Position numbers and translations under genes: made by a program | Assembly (NCBI RefSeq): GCF_007474605.1 | Contig: NZ_VHKL01000007.1 | Coordinates: forward strand, 186,001 to 250,000 | Length of the DNA stretch: 64,000 nt | Source of the DNA: Rhodoligotrophos appendicifer | GTDB lineage: Bacteria > Pseudomonadota > Alphaproteobacteria > Rhizobiales > Im1 | Direction of reading: 5' to 3' | The notes under the pieces: generated by a model | Told to the model about the DNA's origin: nothing | The model's database searches: none | The model's input: only the letters and a program-made list of their open reading frames with translations | Shown here: in pieces, positions 1-8,044 of the stretch | How the letters are laid out: each line of letters opens with the position of its first letter | Position numbering within the stretch: position 1 is the stretch's first letter

Positions 1-649
1 TTGCAAATCCGAGAAAGGCTGGGGATTTCACGAGCGCCGCGTAATTGCGAGCCAAAGTTCGGAAGTCCGCGTTGTTTCCAGATGTGCTGGTCTCGGGAAG
101 AAGACGGAGGCAGAATAGGATACTGAATACGCCGAAAGCGCATAAGAAGAAAAAGATCGAGCGCCAGCCCAGGGCGGAGGCAAGCAGGCTGCCGATGATG
201 GGAGCCGCACCAGGGCCGATCATAACGATCAAGTTCATCATCGCGAGGCGGCGGGAGGCATCCTGAGCACTGGCGGTATCGCGCACCATGGCGCGACCAA
301 GCACCATTCCGGAGCATCCTCCCAGCGCTTGGAACAAGCGCGCGATGATCAAACTGTCCACGTCAGGTGATAGAGCCGCCGCAAGTCCGGACAGAGAGTA
401 GATGACCAGACCGGCCATGAGCGTGCGGCGGCGTCCGAAGCGATCCGACAGTGGTCCATAGATCAACTGCCCTGCGGCGAGACCCAGAATATAGACGCTG
501 ATGGTGAGCTGCATCGTGCCACTGGAGGCAGTGAGGTCGGCGCCGGCATAGGGCAGGGCGGGAACGAAAATATGCATCGCCAAGGTGCCGCTGAAGGTCA
601 CGAGGGCTAGGATCCACAAGGGCGCATGGATGACGGCTCGAGAATCCAT
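1..649 (-). CDS. Bcr/CflA-like MFS drug efflux transporter (3' end outside window)
   Basis: The reverse strand encodes about 216 residues of a 12-helix exporter before the sequence ends at position 1. The first helix carries the ALPYAGADL-type loop typical of the DHA1/Bcr-CflA group. The MFS signature GPLSDRFGRR lies between helices 2 and 3, and a motif C-like GPGAAPIIG follows in helix 5. I chose the ATG at 649, which has AAGGAG just upstream with short spacing. An in-frame ATG at 685 would overlap the stop of the upstream marR gene. This family usually exports drugs or small metabolites by proton antiport across the inner membrane. Placement directly behind a MarR repressor gene suggests a local repressor-exporter pair. 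Substrate cannot be inferred. Only the N-terminal half is visible, so integrity of the rest is unknown. Confidence 0.85.
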   Translation of the reverse strand, partial: MDSRAVIHAPLWILALVTFSGTLAMHIFVPALPYAGADLTASSGTMQLTISVYILGLAAGQLIYGPLSDRFGRRRTLMAGLVIYSLSGLAAALSPDVDSLIIARLFQALGGCSGMVLGRAMVRDTASAQDASRRLAMMNLIVMIGPGAAPIIGSLLASALGWRSIFFFLCAFGVFSILFCLRLLPETSTSGNNADFRTLARNYAALVKSPAFLGFA

Positions 650-674
650 TGGCTCCTTTTGAACCTCGATGGTC

Positions 675-1142
675 TCAGTCGCCATCCGTCGATCCTGGCT
701 CAGAAGCCGCGAGCCGACTATGGACGTGGTCAAGAACGTGGAGAGCGGTAACAACGTCGGCGTCGGAGAGGCCGAGCAGTGCTTCGTCCCTGACTTCGCG
801 GGCCACGGCTTCGACCTGATCTACCGTGCTTCGACCCTGTTCCGTCAGCATGATCACTTTGGCCCGCCGATCACCATCCTCCTCCTGCCGGATGACGAGG
901 CCTGCCGCCTCAAGGGAGTCAAGCAGGCGGACCACGGAAGAACTGTCAAGGCATAGGGCAGAGGCAAGATCCTTCTGACGAAGGGGTGCGGCGGCGCGCG
1001 ACAACTTGAGCAGCGGCAGCCATGTCGCCTCAGTCAGGCCAAACGGGTGAAGGCGGCGATCCACGGAACGCCGCCACTGCCTGGCGGTCTGCCAAACCTG
1101 TGAGCCGAGTCTTCCGCGTAGAGAAAGAGGATCACTTGTCAT
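675..1142 (-). CDS. MarR family transcriptional regulator
   Basis: A 155-residue winged-helix protein of usual MarR length. The helix-turn-helix spans roughly residues 50-85 (LRQKDLASALCLDSSSVVRL), followed by a beta-wing with the family-typical DGDRRAK around residues 93-99. Terminal helices would form the dimer interface. The ATG at 1142 starts the protein with no better upstream choice. Its stop overlaps a possible ATG of the downstream MFS gene, so the two are probably co-transcribed. MarR proteins typically repress their own operon and an adjacent exporter until a phenolic or other ligand binds. A perfect 9-bp inverted repeat lies just upstream and is a candidate operator. Ligand unknown. 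Confidence 0.9.
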   Translation of the reverse strand: MTSDPLSLRGRLGSQVWQTARQWRRSVDRRLHPFGLTEATWLPLLKLSRAAAPLRQKDLASALCLDSSSVVRLLDSLEAAGLVIRQEEDGDRRAKVIMLTEQGRSTVDQVEAVAREVRDEALLGLSDADVVTALHVLDHVHSRLAASEPGSTDGD

Positions 1143-1159
1143 TGAGGCATCATAAATGC

Positions 1160-1203
1160 TGGGCCAATAGATGGTATGTCATTTAGTTGCTTCCATTGGC
1201 CCA
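1160..1203. promoter_or_regulatory. Inverted repeat upstream of marR, candidate operator
   Basis: TGGGCCAAT at 1160-1168 is repeated in inverse as ATTGGCCCA at 1195-1203, a perfect 9-bp dyad with a 26-base centre. It lies 18-61 bases upstream of the marR start codon, between marR and the end of the preceding gene. The location suits an autoregulatory operator, but it could equally act as a terminator stem for the upstream gene. No T-tract follows on the minus strand, which argues against a terminator. Confidence 0.4.
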
Positions 1204-1217
1204 ACACACTGTGCGCG

Positions 1218-1745
1218 TCAATAACCTTTTCGGGCAGTAATCGATAGGCTTTGGACCCGGTTGCCCGAAAGAGTTGGGCGCTTCGTGGAGATGCGGCCCG
1301 GATTACCGCCGACCCAGCTCCATTCGCCACAGAGTTTGGCATATTCCATTTTAGGGCACCGATTCATTACAACTTTGAGCCCTGAAGCCTCGGCGCGCAG
1401 CGCAGCCTCGTCGTTGCGAACACCCAATTGCATCCAGACAACTTTGGCTCCGTGAGCAATCGCGTCGTCGACAACAGACTCAGCTGCAGAGGAATTTCGG
1501 AATATGTCGACCATGTCCACCCGATGCGGCACTTCCTGGAGGCTTGCAAAAAGGGGACGGCCGAGGATTTCACCCACTGATTCGCGAGGATTAACGGGCA
1601 CGACGTCGTAACCCTTCTCGATCATGTATTTCAGGACGAAATACGATGGCCGCACCGGATTGCTGCTGGCGCCCACGAGCGCAATCGTCTTCACCGCCGT
1701 GAGGATGCCGCGGAGGTAATCTTCGGAATAATGATCGTGGTTCAT
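1218..1745 (-). CDS. CoA-binding domain protein (YccU/DUF-type Rossmann fold)
   Basis: About 175 residues from the ATG at 1745, which lies 4 bases after the stop of the upstream enoyl-CoA hydratase gene. The ORF can be extended upstream into that gene, but the family N-terminus begins here. The fold is the small succinyl-CoA-synthetase-alpha-like CoA-binding domain: IALVGASSNPVRPSY near residues 20-34 is the nucleotide loop, VVPVNPRE follows, and VVWMQLGVRNDEA is the conserved middle strand and turn. CPKMEY is a conserved C-terminal motif. The family binds CoA, but its physiological role is not settled. The last 25 or so residues go beyond the usual domain. Close linkage to an acyl-CoA enzyme suggests shared expression. 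Confidence 0.85.
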   Translation of the reverse strand: MNHDHYSEDYLRGILTAVKTIALVGASSNPVRPSYFVLKYMIEKGYDVVPVNPRESVGEILGRPLFASLQEVPHRVDMVDIFRNSSAAESVVDDAIAHGAKVVWMQLGVRNDEAALRAEASGLKVVMNRCPKMEYAKLCGEWSWVGGNPGRISTKRPTLSGNRVQSLSITARKGY

Positions 1746-1749
1746 AGCC

Positions 1750-2574
1750 CTAGCTATCGGTCCAGCGGGCCGGACGTTTGGCAACGAAGGCACCGATGCC
1801 TTCCCCAGCATCAGAGAAGCCCATATTCTCGACCATTATATGCGAACCATAGGCATAGGCCTCTGCCAATGGGAGGATACGCTGCTGGTAGAAGGCGGCC
1901 TTGCCGAGACCGATCGTTGCCATGGATTTGGAGGCGATCCTAGAGGCCAAGTCTCTGGTCTCGCGAGTCAGGTCGTCAGGCGCCGTCACCCGATTGATCA
2001 GACCGATACGCGCAGCGTCATTGGCTGAAATCATGTCGCCGGTCAGCAACATCTCCATCGCATGCTTCGGCGCCACGTTACGGGAGAGGGGGATCATCGG
2101 GGTCGAACAGAAGAGACCAATATTGACGCCGGGCGTCGCGAACTGAGCGGTCTCTGCGGCCAGTGCCAAATCACAGCTGGCGACCAGCTGGCAGCCTGCC
2201 GCCGTCGCTACGCCGTGGACTTCGGCAATCACGGGTTTCGGACACGCGGTGATGGATTGCATCATGCGGGAGCAGGAATTCATGAGCCAAGTGAAATAAG
2301 CCTTACCGGCATCGGCGTCGGCGCGGTGTGCCAGAACCTCCTTTAAGTCATGGCCGGCGCAAAAAGCAGGGCCCTTCGCAGCTAAGATGACGACCCGCAC
2401 AGCCGGATTGCTGGAGGCTTGATCTAAAGCAGACTGAAGGGCCTCTATCATTCTTTCGGAGAGACTATTGCGACGCTCCGGCCGGTTCATGACTACTCGC
2501 AGGACGCCCGATTGCAGATCCTGTTCAAGGTCCCCAGCGGTATCTGAAGACTGGATTCTCTCAGCCGCACTCAT
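1750..2574 (-). CDS. Enoyl-CoA hydratase/isomerase family protein (ECHDC3-like)
   Basis: A 274-residue crotonase-fold protein of standard length. The two oxyanion-hole segments are visible: CAGHDLKEV around residues 71-79 and HGVATAAGCQLVASCDLALA around residues 120-139. Helix and loop sequences such as GLFCSTPMIPLSR and ARIGLINRV match the ECHDC3-type subgroup. In that subgroup the catalytic glutamates of true hydratases are often not conserved, so hydration activity should not be assumed. The gene sits 3 bases behind the upstream secreted-protein gene and 4 bases ahead of the CoA-binding gene, forming a compact three-gene unit on the minus strand. A role in acyl-CoA metabolism is likely; the exact substrate cannot be read from sequence. 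Confidence 0.85.
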   Translation of the reverse strand: MSAAERIQSSDTAGDLEQDLQSGVLRVVMNRPERRNSLSERMIEALQSALDQASSNPAVRVVILAAKGPAFCAGHDLKEVLAHRADADAGKAYFTWLMNSCSRMMQSITACPKPVIAEVHGVATAAGCQLVASCDLALAAETAQFATPGVNIGLFCSTPMIPLSRNVAPKHAMEMLLTGDMISANDAARIGLINRVTAPDDLTRETRDLASRIASKSMATIGLGKAAFYQQRILPLAEAYAYGSHIMVENMGFSDAGEGIGAFVAKRPARWTDS

Positions 2575-2577
2575 CCG

Positions 2578-3141
2578 CTACATTTCCTCCAAGACCTGGG
2601 CGAGCTTTGCACCCACGGTCGGGTCACGCATCATCTTACGAATGACTTCCATGTTTGTATCGGAGGGGATCATGGAGCGCAGCATGGCTTCGGCGCGCCC
2701 CTTCTGTTCGGGTGACATACTCGTGTCAGCCTGGATTTCCGCCAATGACTGCTTGGCCTGCTCCAAACTGTCGTCTTGCAAGGCCTCATATGCCAAAATC
2801 ACGCTTTGCAGGACCTCAAGCCAAGCGTCCTCATCGGCAAAGCCATATTTCTCCAATATGCCCTTCATCTCCGGTACCAAGGTGGTCAGACTCTCGTCAC
2901 TCGACTGTTCCGACAGAGCTTCCAGCTGGTCCGTTCCGATCGTATCGCGAAGCGTCAAATAGACATCAACGGCACGCAAGGCCACGTCAGGATCGAGGTC
3001 GACCTGCACGAGTGGTGCAATATCGCCGTAGTCCGTTCCCTCCTCGGTCACCAAAGGTGCTTGTGCATAGGCCATGCTTGCCGGCATCACCGCACAGAGG
3101 CTAAAGCTCAGCACAGCGGCGGCGATATTACGCGAAATCAT
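2578..3141 (-). CDS. Putative secreted/periplasmic protein, unknown function
   Basis: About 187 residues from the ATG at 3141. I preferred this over the longer reading from 3231 because it begins with a clear signal peptide: MISRN, then a hydrophobic stretch AAAVLSFSLCAV, ending near ASMAYAQA, a likely signal peptidase I site around residues 26-28. The mature part is acidic and mostly helical, with no cysteine pairs, membrane segment or recognisable catalytic motif. The C-terminal half has the pattern MSPEQKGRAEAMLRSM, reminiscent of DUF2059-like periplasmic proteins, but I do not claim membership. It is first in a tight three-gene run with an enoyl-CoA hydratase-family gene and a CoA-binding gene. 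Confidence 0.6.
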   Translation of the reverse strand: MISRNIAAAVLSFSLCAVMPASMAYAQAPLVTEEGTDYGDIAPLVQVDLDPDVALRAVDVYLTLRDTIGTDQLEALSEQSSDESLTTLVPEMKGILEKYGFADEDAWLEVLQSVILAYEALQDDSLEQAKQSLAEIQADTSMSPEQKGRAEAMLRSMIPSDTNMEVIRKMMRDPTVGAKLAQVLEEM

Positions 3142-3273
3142 GAGGTCGACACTCCGGCGACGGTCTGGGCACCGAACCCTCCCTTCAGGACGGTCCGAAG
3201 GAAACATAAGTGAGGCAGCCCTCGGACGCAAAGACTTGGGTTGTGCAGGTGATGATATTTCCGTGGAGGGTGA

Positions 3274-3717
3274 ATGTCGCTACGAGAACGAAGACTGAAG
3301 TGGGGTCCAGAGAACATCCTGGCTTTCCTGCGTATTGACTTTCCGCAGGCTTTTAACAATGGCTGGACCTATCGGATCGAGGTGCTGACAGCCGATCACA
3401 CAAGAGTGCGACTTCACGCTCATGAGAGCCAGTTGCGGCCCGGAGGAACGATCTCGGGACCGACGATGATGCATCTGGCTGATCTCGGGGTTTATGTCTT
3501 GCTGCTTGCACTGCACGGTGAAAGCGCAAGACTCGCGGTGACGACCAACCTCACTATCAGTTTCCTACGCAAACCTGCATCCGGCGACCTGGTAGCGGAT
3601 GTCCGGCTGTTGAAGCACGGCAAGACTCTGTCGGTGGGCGCCATACAGCTAGAGGATAAAGACGGCAGGCTCGTCGCCCATGCAGAATGCACCTATTACA
3701 TGGATACAGCGCAATAG
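3274..3717 (+). CDS. PaaI-type hotdog-fold thioesterase
   Basis: A 147-residue single-hotdog protein. A TRVRLHAHESQLRPGGTISG segment is followed by PTMMHLADLGVYVLL, matching the hotdog helix with its nucleophile region (usually HGG or similar plus D at the helix). TTNLTISFLRKP and LVAHAECTYYM are typical strands of the fold. GTGGAGGGTGA just before the ATG at 3274 is a good ribosome binding site. The family hydrolyses acyl-CoA thioesters, often aromatic or medium chain. It is divergent from the secreted-protein operon at 3141 and followed by 174 bases that contain the rplM promoter. Substrate unknown. Confidence 0.8.
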   Translation: MSLRERRLKWGPENILAFLRIDFPQAFNNGWTYRIEVLTADHTRVRLHAHESQLRPGGTISGPTMMHLADLGVYVLLLALHGESARLAVTTNLTISFLRKPASGDLVADVRLLKHGKTLSVGAIQLEDKDGRLVAHAECTYYMDTAQ

Positions 3718-3778
3718 AGGTAATAGAATACCCTTCTCTTAAAGCATTGATTTCGCCTGGCCTTCCGAGGCTTCTCCG

Positions 3779-3808
3779 CTTGACCGAACGTAAACGTTGC
3801 GCTAGACA
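3779..3808 (+). promoter_or_regulatory. Candidate sigma70-type promoter for rplM-rpsI
   Basis: CTTGACC ends at 3785 and TAGACA occupies 3803-3808, with exactly 17 bases between TTGACC and TAGACA. The match to the rhizobial housekeeping pattern CTTGAC-N17-CTATAT is good at the -35 and partial at the -10. It lies 84 bases upstream of the rplM start, where a ribosomal protein promoter is expected. Confidence 0.5.
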
Positions 3809-3891
3809 CAGCGCGAGCTCGGCTGTCGCGACCAGGTTAATTCGCTGCCGCCGCCACGCGTTACAATGCACATCCACATGGGTGAAACTTC

Positions 3892-4356
3892 ATGAAAACC
3901 TTCTCTGCGAAAACCGCGGAGGTCGAGAAGAAGTGGATTCTGATCGATGCGGAGGGCCTCATCGTCGGGCGCCTTGCAGCGATCGTAGCGAACCGCCTGC
4001 GCGGCAAGCACAAGCCGATCTTCACGCCCCACATCGATTGCGGTGACAATGTCGTCATCGTCAATGCAGAAAAAGTCGTCCTCACTGGCAATAAGCGCCA
4101 GGCAAAGACCTATTACTGGCATACGGGCTTTCCCGGAGGAATCAAGGAGCGCAAGGCGCATCAGATCCTCGACGGCCGCTTTCCCGACCGGGTGATCCGG
4201 CTCGCCATCCAACGCATGATGCCGGGCGGCCCGCTGACCCGTCATCAGTTGAAGAATTTGCGCGTCTATGCCGGCGCAGAACATCCGCACGAGGCACAAC
4301 AGCCTGAGGCGCTCGATGTCGCGGCCATGAACGCCAAGAACACGAAGAAGGGATGA
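3892..4356 (+). CDS. rplM: 50S ribosomal protein L13
   Basis: 154 residues, the usual length for alphaproteobacterial L13. The N-terminus [19 protein letters not shown], then [19 protein letters not shown], the conserved [12 protein letters not shown] and the C-terminal PRGPL-equivalent [18 protein letters not shown] are all diagnostic. It is an early-assembly protein of the large subunit. The stop codon overlaps the first possible ATG of rpsI (ATGA), the standard rplM-rpsI arrangement, and a candidate promoter lies in the 174-base upstream gap. Confidence 0.98.
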   Translation: MKTFSAKTAEVEKKWILIDAEGLIVGRLAAIVANRLRGKHKPIFTPHIDCGDNVVIVNAEKVVLTGNKRQAKTYYWHTGFPGGIKERKAHQILDGRFPDRVIRLAIQRMMPGGPLTRHQLKNLRVYAGAEHPHEAQQPEALDVAAMNAKNTKKG

Positions 4357-4838
4357 CGCCAATGGCCGAGACTCAATCACTCGAGCAGCTGGGCGCCGCC
4401 ATGGGCCTCGAGCAGGATGCCAATGCGCTGCCGGAGCCAAAGATCGATGCCCAAGGCCGGGCTTATGCTACCGGTCGCCGCAAGAACGCCATCGCGCGCG
4501 TTTGGATAAAGCCCGGACCCGGCAAGATCACGGTGAATGGCCGTGACGTGGAGACTTACTTTGCACGCCCGGCATTGCGCATGGTGTTGCGTCAGCCGCT
4601 GGAAGCGGCAGGCCGCAAGGATCAGTACGACATCGTCTGCACCGTTGTGGGCGGCGGGCTTTCCGGTCAGGCGGGCGCCGTGCGCCATGGCTTGTCCCGG
4701 GCGCTGACCTATTACGAGCCGGAACTTCGCCCGGCGCTCAAGAAGCACGGCTTCCTGACCCGGGATCCACGCGTCGTCGAGCGGAAGAAGTACGGCAAGG
4801 CAAAGGCGCGCCGGAGCTTCCAGTTCTCGAAGCGTTGA
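4353..4838 (+). CDS. rpsI: 30S ribosomal protein S9
   Basis: 161 residues from the ATG that overlaps the rplM stop; a second in-frame ATG at 4365 is an equally plausible start. The N-terminal 35 residues form the variable extension seen in alphaproteobacterial S9. The core begins at [19 protein letters not shown] and includes [19 protein letters not shown]. The C-terminal tail ends [17 protein letters not shown], the basic tail that reaches the P-site tRNA. A strong intrinsic terminator follows 24 bases after the stop, closing the two-gene operon. Confidence 0.97.
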   Translation: MTPMAETQSLEQLGAAMGLEQDANALPEPKIDAQGRAYATGRRKNAIARVWIKPGPGKITVNGRDVETYFARPALRMVLRQPLEAAGRKDQYDIVCTVVGGGLSGQAGAVRHGLSRALTYYEPELRPALKKHGFLTRDPRVVERKKYGKAKARRSFQFSKR

Positions 4839-4862
4839 TCGGCTACTTTCGGACTTTTCAAG

Positions 4863-4893
4863 AAGGACCGGATCATCGATCCGGTCCTTTTCG
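4863..4893 (+). terminator. Intrinsic terminator of rplM-rpsI
   Basis: A perfect 12-bp stem, AAGGACCGGATC at 4863-4874 pairing with GATCCGGTCCTT at 4878-4889, closes a 3-base loop and runs into TTCGTTTG. Position directly behind rpsI supports the call. Confidence 0.85.
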
Positions 4894-5002
4894 TTTGTGG
4901 TCGAGGCCGCTAGATCCCACTTCAGTCGTAGGAGTGGAGTAGAATTGCAGGTCGCGGGCAGGCTCAGTTGGTCGCTGCCCATTCATCGATGCGAGGCCAG
5001 TC

Positions 5003-5950
5003 ATGAGCACGAAAATTTTCATCGACGGAGAAGCAGGAACGACGGGATTGCAGATTCGCTCGCGCCTCGACAGCAGAACCGATCTCGAGATGATCCGGCT
5101 CGAGGGCCCGGCCCGAAAAGACGAATCGGCACGGCGAGAAGCAATCAACGAGTCAGATATCGTCATTCTCTGCCTCCCGGATGAGGCGGCACGTGAGGCG
5201 GTCTCTCTGATTGCACGGGATCATGTCCGTGTGATCGATGCGTCGACCGCCTATCGCACGGCCCAGGGGTGGGTCTACGGCTTTCCGGAGATGGCGCCGG
5301 GCCAGCATCGGGCCATTGCGGCAGCCCAGCGCGTCACCAATCCTGGGTGTTACCCGACTGGAGCGATCGCTCTTCTCCGGCCGCTGGTAGAACATGGCAT
5401 CGTTCCCAAAGGATGGCCCGTAACGGTCAATGCGGTCTCCGGCTACAGCGGCGGCGGCAAGAGCCTGATTGCGGCCTTCGAAGACCCGGCCGCCTCGAAC
5501 CATACGACGGATAATTTCCGCATCTATGCGCTCGGTCTTGGACACAAGCACATCGCCGAGATGCAGCTCTATTGCGATCTGCACCATCCCCCACTTTTCG
5601 CGCCGAGTGTCGGGCGATTCGCGCAGGGCATGATCGTCGAGGTGCCGTTGCAATTGTGGGCTCTGCCCGGTGCCACGGGACCGGACGAGATCCGCGACAT
5701 TCTGGAGGGGGCTTATCGCGACAGCTACTTCGTGGAGGTCGCGTCGCGAGAGGAGACAGAGGCCCTGTCGTCGCTTGATCCAGAGAGGCTGAATGGCACG
5801 AACCGGCTGAAGCTGTTCGTGTTCGGCAATGAGGAGCTCGGGCAAGCCCGGCTCGTTGCCCTGCTCGACAATCTCGGCAAAGGCGCGTCGGGCCAGGCCG
5901 TGCAAAATCTGAACATCATGATCGGCGTCGACGAAGCGACAGGCCTCTAA
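5003..5950 (+). CDS. argC: N-acetyl-gamma-glutamyl-phosphate reductase (type 2)
   Basis: 315 residues, the length of the shorter type 2 ArgC found in Rhizobiales. It reduces N-acetylglutamyl-5-phosphate to the semialdehyde with NADPH, the third step of arginine synthesis in the cytosol. The nucleotide-binding motif DGEAGTTGLQIR is at residues 8-19, and the catalytic cysteine is C116 in TNPGCYPTGA. The conserved VSGYSGGGKS and GHKHIAEM follow, with histidines expected for substrate binding. ATG at 5003 gives the family N-terminus. It stands alone, 165 bases behind rpsI, with no other arginine genes in view. Confidence 0.96.
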   Translation: MSTKIFIDGEAGTTGLQIRSRLDSRTDLEMIRLEGPARKDESARREAINESDIVILCLPDEAAREAVSLIARDHVRVIDASTAYRTAQGWVYGFPEMAPGQHRAIAAAQRVTNPGCYPTGAIALLRPLVEHGIVPKGWPVTVNAVSGYSGGGKSLIAAFEDPAASNHTTDNFRIYALGLGHKHIAEMQLYCDLHHPPLFAPSVGRFAQGMIVEVPLQLWALPGATGPDEIRDILEGAYRDSYFVEVASREETEALSSLDPERLNGTNRLKLFVFGNEELGQARLVALLDNLGKGASGQAVQNLNIMIGVDEATGL

Positions 5951-6084
5951 GCGCGCGTCAAGTCAACGATTTAGCTCCGCAAAGCGCTTTCGGTTCCGGA
6001 AAGAGCACTTAGCAAGGCAAGTCGGCCGAATAACGCTGAACAGCTGCAGCTGCAGGCGGCCGCGTCACTGGGGAAGCATGCGGC

Positions 6085-6116
6085 GCCGCCAGGGGCGATT
6101 ATTGGCCCCCGGCGAC
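6085..6116 (-). terminator. Strong hairpin behind the aldehyde dehydrogenase gene
   Basis: GCCGCCAGGGGC at 6085-6096 pairs with GCCCCCGGCGAC at 6105-6116 around an 8-base loop; all 12 pairs form if two G-T wobbles are allowed on the minus strand. It begins 17 bases beyond the stop of the minus-strand gene ending at 6133. No T-tract follows, so it may be a 3' end-stabilising or Rho-linked structure instead of a classical terminator. Confidence 0.5.
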
Positions 6117-6132
6117 AAACCCGCTCAAGCTT

Positions 6133-7623
6133 CTAGCGCAGATGAATGTAGGTGTGCTTCAGCTGCGTATATTTGTCGAAGGCGTGGAGAGACTTGTCGC
6201 GACCGATGCCGGATTGCTTGTAACCGCCAAAGGGAGCGGTGATGTCACCACCGTCTGTAGCGTTTACATTCACGGTGCCGGCGCGCAAGGCGCGAGCCAC
6301 ATTGTGGGCCTTCTTCACATCCCGGGTCCAGAGGTTGGCCTGCAGACCATAGATCGAATTGTTGGCGATCTCGACCGCTTCCGCCTCGTCCTTGAAGGTG
6401 ATTGTGGAGAGCACCGGCCCGAAAATCTCTTCCTGGGCAATGCGCATATTGTTGTTCACGGCCTCGAAAACCGTGGGCTGAACGTAGAAGCCGCCCGTCT
6501 CGCTGAGCGCCTGCTTGCCGCCAACGGCAACCTTGGCACCTTCCTTCTGGCCAACATCGATGTAGCTCATCACGCGAGACATCTGGCTCTCGTCGACCAT
6601 GGAACCCATAAGCGTTTTGGGGTCGAGCGGATCGCCGGGGGCCCAGGCCTCGGAATATTTTGCGACCTTCTCAAGGAAGGCGTCGCGAACATCTTGCTGG
6701 ATGAGAAGACGCGTCGCAGCGGTGCAGACCTGACCGGAATTGTAGAAGACGCCTGCTGCTGCCTCCTTGGCGGCGTAGTCGAGATCGTGCACGTCAGCGA
6801 AGATAATATTTGGCGACTTGCCCCCGCATTCCAGGCTGATGTGCTTCATGTTGCTCTCGCCGGAGTACTTCAGGAAGTACTTGCCGACCTCAGTCGAGCC
6901 CGTGAAGGCCACCATGTCCACGTCCATGTGCATGCCGAGGGCCTGGCCTGCAGTCTCGCCAAAACCAGGGACGACCTGGAAGATCCCATCGGGGATCCCT
7001 GCTTCCGATGCCAGCTCAGCGATGCGCAGAGCAGTCAATGGCGATTGCTCCGCAGGCTTCAAAATCACGGCATTTCCGGCCGCCAGGGCAGGGGAATACT
7101 TCCACGCGGCCATCATCAGCGGAAAGTTCCACGGCACCACCGCGGCGACGATGCCCAGCGGTTCGCGGGTGATCATGGAAACCGAGTCTGGGCGCCGCGG
7201 AGCCAGTTCGTCATAGATCTTGTCAACGGATTCCGCGAACCACTCCATGCAGTTCACGACACCGCCCATATCCGAGTTCAGCGACTCGCTGATCGGCTTA
7301 CCCATATCAAGAGTCTCAAGGAGAGCGAGCTCATCCTTGTGCTGCTCCACCAGCGCGGCGAATTTCTGCAGGATCTTCTTGCGCTTACGCGGTGCGATGT
7401 TCGACCACTTGCCGGATTCGAAGGCGGCCCGGCCCGCCTTCACCGCGCGATCAACGTCTTCCTTGTCGCAGGCGGCAACCTTCGTCAGCACCCGGCCATC
7501 AATGGGGCTGATGCAATCAAAAGTCTTGCCTGAGGCGGCATCGACATATTTGCCGTTGATGAAGGCCTTGTTGCGATAGGAAATGCTGGTGATCTGGTGA
7601 CGATAGTCTTCGGCTGCGGACAT
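6133..7623 (-). CDS. Aldehyde dehydrogenase, PuuC-like (gamma-glutamyl-gamma-aminobutyraldehyde type)
   Basis: 496 residues from the ATG at 7623, preceded by GGAGG with 7-base spacing; the longer reading to 7734 lacks such a site and does not look like the family. NAD(P)-binding PWNFPLM is at 164-170, the glycine motif FTGSTEVGK at 240-248, catalytic E265 in LECGGKSPN and nucleophile C300 in NSGQVCTA. The C-terminus GGYKQSGIGRDKSLHAFDKY is characteristic of PuuC-type enzymes acting in putrescine catabolism on aminoaldehydes. Related betaine aldehyde or other dehydrogenases cannot be excluded. No other putrescine genes are adjacent. It is separated from rpmG by a terminator. Confidence 0.88.
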   Translation of the reverse strand: MSAAEDYRHQITSISYRNKAFINGKYVDAASGKTFDCISPIDGRVLTKVAACDKEDVDRAVKAGRAAFESGKWSNIAPRKRKKILQKFAALVEQHKDELALLETLDMGKPISESLNSDMGGVVNCMEWFAESVDKIYDELAPRRPDSVSMITREPLGIVAAVVPWNFPLMMAAWKYSPALAAGNAVILKPAEQSPLTALRIAELASEAGIPDGIFQVVPGFGETAGQALGMHMDVDMVAFTGSTEVGKYFLKYSGESNMKHISLECGGKSPNIIFADVHDLDYAAKEAAAGVFYNSGQVCTAATRLLIQQDVRDAFLEKVAKYSEAWAPGDPLDPKTLMGSMVDESQMSRVMSYIDVGQKEGAKVAVGGKQALSETGGFYVQPTVFEAVNNNMRIAQEEIFGPVLSTITFKDEAEAVEIANNSIYGLQANLWTRDVKKAHNVARALRAGTVNVNATDGGDITAPFGGYKQSGIGRDKSLHAFDKYTQLKHTYIHLR

Positions 7624-7722
7624 ATAATGCCTCCGTGGGGGAATGATCTTATTTTTAGCCATTATGGCTGATTGCTTCGGCGTCATTGTGACGGCACGAG
7701 CGTATAGGTCCATCTTAGCAAA

Positions 7723-7747
7723 AAGGCACCGCACTGTGCGATGCCTT
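7723..7747 (-). terminator. Intrinsic terminator of rpmG
   Basis: On the minus strand AAGGCATCGC and GCGGTGCCTT pair (10 bp with one G-T) around the loop ACAGT and run into TTTTTGC. It is 30 bases beyond the rpmG stop and upstream of the aldehyde dehydrogenase gene. Confidence 0.8.
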
Positions 7748-7777
7748 TCCCTTCAGATGGTCGCGATCAGGGCAAGA

Positions 7778-7945
7778 TTACTTAATTTTCGCTTCTTTGA
7801 ACTCGACATGTTTCCGAGCGACGGGATCGTATTTCTTCAGCGCCAACTTTTCCGTCATGGTGCGTGAATTCTTCTTCGCGGTGTAGAAAAAACCAGTTCC
7901 CGCCGTGCTGACGAGCTTGATTTTCAAAGTGGTCGGCTTCGCCAT
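7778..7945 (-). CDS. rpmG: 50S ribosomal protein L33
   Basis: A 55-residue protein from the ATG at 7945 to the TAA at 7778. The translation begins [20 protein letters not shown] and continues [20 protein letters not shown], ending [11 protein letters not shown], a full match to the alphaproteobacterial L33 pattern without the zinc-binding cysteines of the C+ form. It is a large-subunit protein near the E site. The gene stands alone between the NUDIX gene and its own terminator. Confidence 0.96.
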   Translation of the reverse strand: MAKPTTLKIKLVSTAGTGFFYTAKKNSRTMTEKLALKKYDPVARKHVEFKEAKIK

Positions 7946-8044
7946 GGGGCAACTCCAAAATGGTTGAAGCGCGGATCTCGCCCGCGCTCACATTGGCTGC
8001 TTATCGCTCGGAGATGTGCAGAATGTCAAGGGAAAGCGCCCTCG

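Noticed and set aside
6142-7533. 463-codon plus-strand ORF opposite the aldehyde dehydrogenase
   Set aside because: It is fully antisense to a gene with all catalytic residues. GC-rich codon structure makes long open antisense frames common. No family resemblance.
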